Source: JAJPJX01 sp964568355
GTDB lineage: Bacteria > Acidobacteriota > Terriglobia > Bryobacterales > Bryobacteraceae
Reading direction: 5' to 3'
DNA: 6,500 nucleotides
Assembly (NCBI GenBank): GCA_964568355.1
Contig: CAZMRK010000671.1
Location: forward strand, 1-6,500
Shown one piece after another: positions 1-4,966 of this stretch. Both the position numbers and the translations under genes were made by a program. The first letter of the stretch is position 1; the number at the start of each line of letters is the position of its first letter. Below the pieces are notes generated by a model. The model saw only the letters and a program-made list of their open reading frames with translations, made no database searches and was not told the DNA's origin.

Positions 1-359
1 TGAGGTTAGTCCTATCTCGCCGTCAATGGGGCTCACGCACCTCAGGGCGCAGTTTAGTAATTTTCACCCTCCACAGTTCTTTAAAAGGCTTCGCTGGAAT
101 GAGGTCAACGTACTGCGGGCGCGCATGAAAGGCTGCAGGAAGGGCCAAGTCCTCGGCGGTTCGTGCTCCACAGATCGCTGATTACTCCCCCACAAACGCC
201 CCTCGCGTCCACAACGGGACCGCCACCAACGCCGGATCGGCAAATCGGACCAAACTTTCGCCTGAAGTTAACCCTTACGGGCCTTTGCTCCACAAATCGC
301 CCAGAATTCTCGCTCACCGGGAAAACTATGCAGCACTAGGCCGAAGCCCGCCCGACATT
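1..359. other. Gene-poor stretch downstream of the operon
   Basis: I see no convincing gene here. Short open frames exist on both strands (plus 26-181, minus 105-317) but none has a recognisable motif or a good ribosome binding site. The stretch is less GC-rich in places than the genes to its right. It holds two near-identical 14-nt words, at 165-178 and 287-300, differing at one base. A weak 4-bp hairpin with a UUCG loop (338-349) lies just past the stop codon of the last operon gene. The minus-strand frame ending at 23-25 reads about 50 codons without a stop and could be a remnant of a decayed gene, but this is a guess. Confidence 0.6.
338..349 (-). terminator. Possible weak hairpin after the last operon gene
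   Basis: On the minus strand, 11 nt after the stop codon of the secreted TIM-barrel gene, the sequence GGGC-TTCG-GCCT can fold into a 4-bp stem (one G-T pair) closed by the very stable C(UUCG)G loop. The stem is short and there is no clean T-run directly after it; a TTTT appears about 12 nt further on. It could be a processing or 3'-end-stabilising hairpin, or chance in GC-rich DNA. The position at the operon end is the main reason to list it. Confidence 0.18.
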
Positions 360-1805
360 TCACCGCAGATGATCTTCTATCAACCGAGGATCCGCCTTCC
401 AATTTTCCGCAATCCACCCCGCGATCCGCCCCAGGTCCTTCCGCGCACCCTGGGTATTGGAGTAGCGTGCATGAATCTCGGCGATCCGGCGCAGGCGGTC
501 TCGATAGCCGGCGATCTGCTCCAAACTGACGGTACCCGCTTCCAGCCGGCCGCGTAAAATATACGGCGCAACCAGGGGCGATGCCGAAAACCACGAGTGA
601 TCCGTGAAGAACGACTCTTGCAGAAAAAGCAAATCGTCCGCCGCCGTTTCGTCCGGCTCCCCGAAAATCTCTTTGCCCAGCAAGGACCGAAAAGCAGCGA
701 AGTCGAGCTTGGGATTTCGCGTGAACTCGCGGAACGCAATCCGATTGACCCGCGTCAGCAGTTCGCCATACGGATCCGCGCCGTCCGCCAGCCAGTCAAA
801 TCCGAAAGGCTTCAACCGCCGCCCAATCAGATACTGCTCGCCTCCTTCGGGATGCTTCACCTGAAACGAGAAGCTCTCGAATGACGGGACGTAGCCGGGT
901 ATGCCTTGGGCCGCCGCCGTGCGAGCGCCTTCCTGAATCTGGCGCGGCGTCTTCAGGGCGGGGCTGGAGTCCCAGTAGATCGAGGATTTCGCTTTCTTGA
1001 CCAGGTCCGGGTCCACATGCGCGCTGTGAGGCGTAAAGAAGAGAGTCCAGCGCGGATCATATTCCAGCTTCGCCGCCGGAACGTTGAATCCAGGCACGCT
1101 GCGCCCGGAAAAATAGTGAGGATAGACGGCGATGGTGGCGTCCGGCTTCCGCGCCCACACTTCCTGCGAAATCGCTTTGACGAACTGAAATTCGCGCTCG
1201 TAATAATGCCCCTGGCATTGCCGGCAGAAACAGATATCGTAGTCCGACGATTCAATCAGCATCCCATCCGCGTTCGGATAGAAGTCGAACATCATTTCCC
1301 GGATGTAATCGAGCATGAAGCGCTGGGCCGCATCCTTGGACGGGTTGAGAGCATATCCCCAGCAATGAATCCCGGAAAGCTTGGCCAGCTTTCCGTTCTT
1401 CTGCACCGCCTTCAATTCGGGATGCTCGAAGGCATACTGGTTGACCCCGTCGTACGAAAACGGAGTGTACCCGAGCAGAACGCGAATCTGGCGCGTATGG
1501 CCATAATCGATCAGGTCGCGGACGAAATCCGCCTGCACGTTCTTGTGATCGCGGTTGTACTGCCAGGTGATCGGATAGCGCCGCGAGCGAAATCCGCCTC
1601 CCACCCAGAGGATCACCGTGTTGCCGCCGTCCTCGTGGATTTCATCGAAGATCCGCTTCCACTCAGGCAGGCCGAAAGTGGGCATGCGGCAGAACGTGAA
1701 ATAGTACCCGCGCACAGGAATGCTCGCGCCTCCGGCGGAAAAGCCCAGGGCAGGAAGGAAAGACGTCAGCAGCAGCAGAATGGCGCAAAGCCTGGTCGCA
1801 GTCAT
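360..1805 (-). CDS. Secreted TIM-barrel protein, glycoside-hydrolase-like
   Basis: Protein of 481 residues from ATG 1805, chosen because GGGG sits 5 nt upstream; a GTG at 1811 would add two residues but overlaps that site. Residues 5-21 form a signal peptide with a leucine-rich core and an A-L-G cleavage site, so export is expected; no lipobox is seen. The mature part has the rhythm of a (beta/alpha)8 barrel: a first strand with RGYYFTF, GNTVILWVGGG near 61-71, a strand around IRVLLGYTP near 107-115, a strand GMLIESSDYD near 181-190, and YVPSFESFSF near 305-314. Glu185 at the end of its strand is a candidate catalytic acid. It is followed by a CxCxxC cluster (Cys192, 194, 197), a pattern seen in GH67/DUF4838-like barrels. 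The C-terminal 110 residues look helical. It is the last operon gene. A hydrolase acting on an extracellular glycoside is inferred; no GH family could be assigned and substrate is unknown. Confidence 0.8.
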   Translation of the reverse strand: MTATRLCAILLLLTSFLPALGFSAGGASIPVRGYYFTFCRMPTFGLPEWKRIFDEIHEDGGNTVILWVGGGFRSRRYPITWQYNRDHKNVQADFVRDLIDYGHTRQIRVLLGYTPFSYDGVNQYAFEHPELKAVQKNGKLAKLSGIHCWGYALNPSKDAAQRFMLDYIREMMFDFYPNADGMLIESSDYDICFCRQCQGHYYEREFQFVKAISQEVWARKPDATIAVYPHYFSGRSVPGFNVPAAKLEYDPRWTLFFTPHSAHVDPDLVKKAKSSIYWDSSPALKTPRQIQEGARTAAAQGIPGYVPSFESFSFQVKHPEGGEQYLIGRRLKPFGFDWLADGADPYGELLTRVNRIAFREFTRNPKLDFAAFRSLLGKEIFGEPDETAADDLLFLQESFFTDHSWFSASPLVAPYILRGRLEAGTVSLEQIAGYRDRLRRIAEIHARYSNTQGARKDLGRIAGWIAENWKADPRLIEDHLR

Positions 1806-1850
1806 AGTCACCCCGCTAAGTGAGATCCAGATGAGGCGATTGCCGGCGGG

Positions 1851-3089
1851 TCATTTCCGGTCGACGCCTCCTCCAACAGGAAAAAGCAGCTCTTCCACCG
1901 AATCGAATGTAGGCGGATACCCCTCGGGACGGGAGAAGTTCTTCGTAAAGACCTCGGGCCACTTGACGACCGACCCCGTTCCGATCGCAACCCAGATCTC
2001 GTCTCGGGCGGCGCTGCCCGCCGCCTGCCGGGCGCAGGCAACAGCGGTCGCCGAAGCAGGTTCCAACGCCAGCCCGCGATGTGCCAGCGACCGCGTCATC
2101 TCGGCGATCTCTTCATCAGTGACCTGCAAAGCATCACCGCCAGACTCATAGATCGCATCGAGCGATTGCTGGCCGCCGATCTTCTCCTCGATCGAAAGCG
2201 CAATGGTTCTGGCCGATTCCACCGGCATCAGCCGCCGCTCGCCGGCGCGCACCGCGCGTACGTACGGATTCGCTCCCTCGGCCTGACAGGCGAAGAGTCG
2301 CGGCATCGCTGTGATACGGCCCAGGCGGCGCAGTTCCACGAATCCTTTCCAGATGCCGTACAGCCCATCGCCGCTTCCCACCGGAATAAACAGCCGGTCG
2401 GGCGCGCGGCCAAGTTCCTCGAACAGCTCGAACGCAATCGTCTTGAATCCTTCCACGCCGAACGGATTGCCGTGGCCGTCGCGCGGGCACAAAACCACCG
2501 CGGGGTACCACTCGCCGCTCTCCACCAGCGTGCTCACCATCGCGGATTGCCGGCCGCCCCGCACCACCGTAGCTCCGTAGTGCGACATCAACGCAAGTTG
2601 CGCCACCGGGGCATCGGGATGGCAGAAGACCAGGCAGCGCTTGCCCGCCGCCGCCGAATATGCCGCCGCGGCGTTGCCGTGATTTCCCGTGCTCACCGTC
2701 ACGATATTGGAAAAGCCGAACTCGTTCGCCATCGAGATGGAAACGCTGTTCGCGCGGTCTTTGTACGACCAGGTCGGATTGCAGGTCTCGTTCTTGATAT
2801 AAAAAGATGCCGGTCGGGGCCAGTTCTCCAGTTTCAGCAATGGCGTATTTCCCTCGCCGAGGGATATCCGGTTGCCGGGAGCGATCCGCGGCATCAAGGC
2901 GCCCCATTTCCACATACCCGGAGCGCGGTCGAGCGGTTCAAGCCGGGCGCGCTCGTAGTCGTAACGGACCTCCAGAGCCGCGATATGTCCGGCGGCGCGG
3001 CAACTCGGGCACCCCCCGAACATGGGACTGATCTCAAACCTGGAGTGACAGACGATGCACTCCAGCCACTGCTCAGACGTTGGTTGCAA
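1851..3089 (-). CDS. Threonine-synthase-like PLP enzyme with zinc ribbon
   Basis: Fold-type II PLP enzyme, 412 residues from TTG 3089. No ATG or GTG lies between the upstream gene and the zinc ribbon; the TTG has GGGGGG 6 nt upstream. An in-frame ATG at residue 23 would cut off half the ribbon. The ribbon is Cys11-x2-Cys14 and Cys27-x2-Cys30, as in many ThrC proteins. Then come the GEGNTPL segment (78-84), the PLP lysine Lys110 in NPTWSYKDR, the substrate/cofactor loop STGNHGN (133-139), the phosphate-binding glycine loop PVGSGDG (236-242), EPASA (343-347) and a C-terminal GTGS (370-373). ThrC usually has NPTGSFKDR and GNTS; here Trp replaces Gly and the NHG loop is more like threonine/serine dehydratases. 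It may thus be a lyase or beta/gamma-replacement enzyme rather than housekeeping threonine synthase (O-phosphohomoserine to threonine). Its start overlaps the deacylase gene by 17 nt, indicating coupled translation and a shared pathway. PLP fold certain, reaction uncertain. Confidence 0.88.
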   Translation of the reverse strand: MQPTSEQWLECIVCHSRFEISPMFGGCPSCRAAGHIAALEVRYDYERARLEPLDRAPGMWKWGALMPRIAPGNRISLGEGNTPLLKLENWPRPASFYIKNETCNPTWSYKDRANSVSISMANEFGFSNIVTVSTGNHGNAAAAYSAAAGKRCLVFCHPDAPVAQLALMSHYGATVVRGGRQSAMVSTLVESGEWYPAVVLCPRDGHGNPFGVEGFKTIAFELFEELGRAPDRLFIPVGSGDGLYGIWKGFVELRRLGRITAMPRLFACQAEGANPYVRAVRAGERRLMPVESARTIALSIEEKIGGQQSLDAIYESGGDALQVTDEEIAEMTRSLAHRGLALEPASATAVACARQAAGSAARDEIWVAIGTGSVVKWPEVFTKNFSRPEGYPPTFDSVEELLFPVGGGVDRK

Positions 3090-3984
3090 CCAAAACCCCC
3101 CAGTCCCCTTTACGGATATAGGCCTTGCTGCGAATCGCCAGCAGCATGCCGTCTGCTTGTGCAACAAATCGTTCCACAACTTCTCCTTTGATATCCCGAA
3201 TCTGCGCGATCTCCTGGCCTGCGGCCACACGCGCTCCGATGGAAAGGCACGCGTGGAAGATGCCCGTGCTTCGGGCAAGCTGCCAGTCCCCGCCAAGCCT
3301 CTCTCCACCGGGTGCGATCGGCTGCCGCTCCGGCAAAATTCCCCAGAACGCCAGGCACGAAAGCACTCCCTCCAGGTACGCGTTCGCCCCTTGCAAGGAC
3401 AATTGCCCGGCTCCGAGATATTCCGTTCCGACTGCCGTGATCCCTCGCCTCCAGGCTTCCCGCGACAGCACTCCGGCGGTTTCGGGGAGTTGCCAGAGCA
3501 CCGGCAACCCCATCCTGCGCGCCGCCTGATACGACGCATTGCCATCCTCGGGAGGACCGTAGAATCCTGCCAGGGGATGAAACAGATATTCCACACCGCC
3601 GCTGTGAAGATCGATCAGGAAATCGGCGCCCGAAACCGGCCCGAACAGATGGGCGGCAAGCTTTTGCGTCACGCTGCCGGAAGGGTCGCCCGGAAAGGTG
3701 CGCGCCAGGTTGAGATCGTCCTCCGGCGTGGTTCTGCGCCCCGCCTGGAATGCGTACGGATTGGCCACCGGAATCGCGATGACCGAACCCTCCATCCGTT
3801 CCGGATCGAGAGCCGCTACGATCTCACCGATCGCCGCCGGTCCTTCATATTCATCCCCGTGGATCCCCGCCGTGATGACGGCCAGAGGCCGGTCCGCCTT
3901 CCCGCGGCAGCAGAACAGGTCAATCTCCTGATCGCTGCGGACCCAGCCTTTGGAGGCGCGGGGTACCGATTCAATCCAGGTCAT
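3073..3984 (-). CDS. M14-family zinc deacylase (AstE/AspA type)
   Basis: Protein of 303 residues, usual length for the succinylglutamate desuccinylase/aspartoacylase family, which removes an acyl group from N-acyl amino acids by zinc hydrolysis in the cytoplasm. Zinc ligands are visible: His42 and Glu45 in GIHGDEYEG and His127 in DLHSGG. Asn92 and Arg95 in DDLNLARTFPG match the substrate-binding N-x2-R of the family, and Glu188 in GTEYLG fits the catalytic glutamate. From about 241 the C-terminal beta domain follows, ending with a biotinyl-like hairpin (DGM-LLAI, then KGDW). No signal peptide. ATG 3984 is supported by GGGAGGT 9 nt upstream. It overlaps the oxidoreductase gene by 14 nt and the PLP gene by 17 nt. 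Relatives include AstE, aspartoacylase and the ectoine-pathway deacetylases DoeB/EutE; the wording PEDDLNLAR-FPG is closest in style to the last group. The acyl amino acid used is unknown. Intact, all expected residues present. Confidence 0.9.
   Translation of the reverse strand: MTWIESVPRASKGWVRSDQEIDLFCCRGKADRPLAVITAGIHGDEYEGPAAIGEIVAALDPERMEGSVIAIPVANPYAFQAGRRTTPEDDLNLARTFPGDPSGSVTQKLAAHLFGPVSGADFLIDLHSGGVEYLFHPLAGFYGPPEDGNASYQAARRMGLPVLWQLPETAGVLSREAWRRGITAVGTEYLGAGQLSLQGANAYLEGVLSCLAFWGILPERQPIAPGGERLGGDWQLARSTGIFHACLSIGARVAAGQEIAQIRDIKGEVVERFVAQADGMLLAIRSKAYIRKGDWGVLVATNV
3096..3101 (-). promoter_or_regulatory. G-rich ribosome binding site setting a TTG start
   Basis: A run of six G on the minus strand lies 6 nt before the TTG at 3089, inside the end of the deacylase gene. 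A second purine run (AAGGGGA, 3104-3110) is farther away. These are the only likely ribosome contacts that keep the whole zinc ribbon of the PLP enzyme, so they decide the start. The run is not a canonical AGGAGG, and TTG is a weak initiator, so the gene probably relies on ribosomes finishing the upstream gene. Confidence 0.4.
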
Positions 3985-4966
3985 CGATGCGCACCTCCCG
4001 GCCCGATTTCAGGGATTCCACGGCAGCGACCACCACGCGCTCCGCCTGAAGCGCGTCCTCAACCGGAGCCAGGACCGGAGCGCCCTCCTCGATGGACCGC
4101 AGAAAATATTCGAATTGCAGTTTGAGACAGCCGGAATATTCCGGCGCCCCCAGAATCACCGTATCGATCTGGCGCAGGCCCGTCTTGTCCAGCAAAGCGG
4201 AAGGGCGTTCGTTCAGATCGATGTGAAACGAGCCCAGGTCGCCTTGAAGAAACATTCGCGAGCGCGCGCACTGGCTCAACGGGTGTCCATCGTCCTTCAG
4301 CCAGGTGATCTGATCCACCGCCATCGCGCCGTCTGCGAACGTCATCAGCGTAGTGGCGGTATGTGGGATCGAACTATCGGAATACACCTGGCTTCCGCGT
4401 GCCAACACGGAGACGGGCAGCCGTCCCATCAGCCAGAGCGTCAGATCGATGTTGTGAACGGCAGTATCGAAAACGCCCAGGTCCCAGGCCGGATTCGACA
4501 TCGAATAAGGAGCCACCCGCGAGCTATGAATCGCGCGGAGCTTTCCCAGCGCCCCCGTCGTGACGGCGCGGCGGGCCTCCAGGTAATTCACGTTAAACCG
4601 CTCGCAGAAACCTGCCTGCACCACGCGATCGCTCGACCGCGCAAGCTCCACGATCGCCCGGGCATCCTCCAAAGTGCCCGCCAGAGGCTTCTCCACGAAG
4701 ACATGTTTGCCCGCGGAGAGGGCCTGCCGGCACAGTTCCAGATGCGAGTCCGTGGGGGTTGCGATCACCACTGCCTCCACCGCGCGGTCGCACATCAATT
4801 CGGCCGCGCTGGCATAGCAGCGGACCCCGGCATGCGCCGCCGCTGTCGCGGCTGTCGTGGCGCTGCTATCCGCCACTCCCGCGATCCGGCAGCCGCGCAG
4901 CGAGCGCAGATTGTCCAGGTGGACTCTGCCGATGTTGCCCACCCCGCAAATCCCAATATTCGTCAT
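3971..4966 (-). CDS. Gfo/Idh/MocA-family NAD(P)-dependent oxidoreductase
   Basis: Protein of 331 residues, a typical length for this family, whose members oxidise or reduce hydroxyl/keto groups of sugars, inositols and related polyols with NAD(P). The N-terminal Rossmann fold shows GICGVGNIG (5-13) and the second-strand acid Asp33. ATPTDSH (69-75) and the family signature VEKPLA (91-96) follow; Lys93 is the catalytic lysine. In the C-terminal alpha/beta domain, DTAVHNIDL places Asp167 and His171 four apart, as in the Lys-Asp-His set of inositol dehydrogenase, with Trp178 near the end of the helix. No export signal, so cytoplasmic. The start ATG 4966 overlaps the symporter stop as ATGA; a longer frame to 5044 exists but has no family similarity before MTNIGI. 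An AGGGGA 13 nt upstream is a poor Shine-Dalgarno, so coupling is likely. All key residues are present. Substrate cannot be told; proximity to the symporter suggests it acts on the imported compound. Confidence 0.93.
   Translation of the reverse strand: MTNIGICGVGNIGRVHLDNLRSLRGCRIAGVADSSATTAATAAAHAGVRCYASAAELMCDRAVEAVVIATPTDSHLELCRQALSAGKHVFVEKPLAGTLEDARAIVELARSSDRVVQAGFCERFNVNYLEARRAVTTGALGKLRAIHSSRVAPYSMSNPAWDLGVFDTAVHNIDLTLWLMGRLPVSVLARGSQVYSDSSIPHTATTLMTFADGAMAVDQITWLKDDGHPLSQCARSRMFLQGDLGSFHIDLNERPSALLDKTGLRQIDTVILGAPEYSGCLKLQFEYFLRSIEEGAPVLAPVEDALQAERVVVAAVESLKSGREVRIDDLD
3994..3998 (-). promoter_or_regulatory. Ribosome binding site of the M14 deacylase
   Basis: GGAGG, within GGGAGGT (3993-3999), lies 9 nt before the ATG at 3984 and inside the 3' end of the oxidoreductase gene. 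It is the best Shine-Dalgarno match among the operon genes in this window and supports the chosen start, which overlaps the upstream gene by 14 nt. Confidence 0.7.

Noticed and set aside
26..181. Plus-strand 51-codon open frame in the gene-poor stretch
   Set aside because: No good ribosome binding site, no recognisable motif, and length expected by chance.
105..317. Minus-strand 70-codon open frame in the gene-poor stretch
   Set aside because: Arg/Gly/Ser-rich without motif, no supported start signal.
906..1823. Plus-strand open frame (305 codons) opposite the secreted barrel gene
   Set aside because: The minus strand has a signal peptide and barrel pattern with a ribosome binding site; the plus frame is Arg-rich and featureless.
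2079..3191. Plus-strand open frame (370 codons) opposite the PLP enzyme
   Set aside because: Antisense shadow of a conserved enzyme; composition rich in Arg, His and Gln with no family motif.
3090..3596. N-terminal extension of the PLP enzyme frame up to 3596
   Set aside because: The extra 169 codons lie in a second frame of the M14 deacylase, whose motifs are intact there; similarity to ThrC starts only at the zinc ribbon.
3055..4125. Plus-strand open frame (356 codons) opposite the deacylase
   Set aside because: Antisense to a gene with intact zinc ligands; low-complexity Arg/Pro-rich product without recognisable domains.
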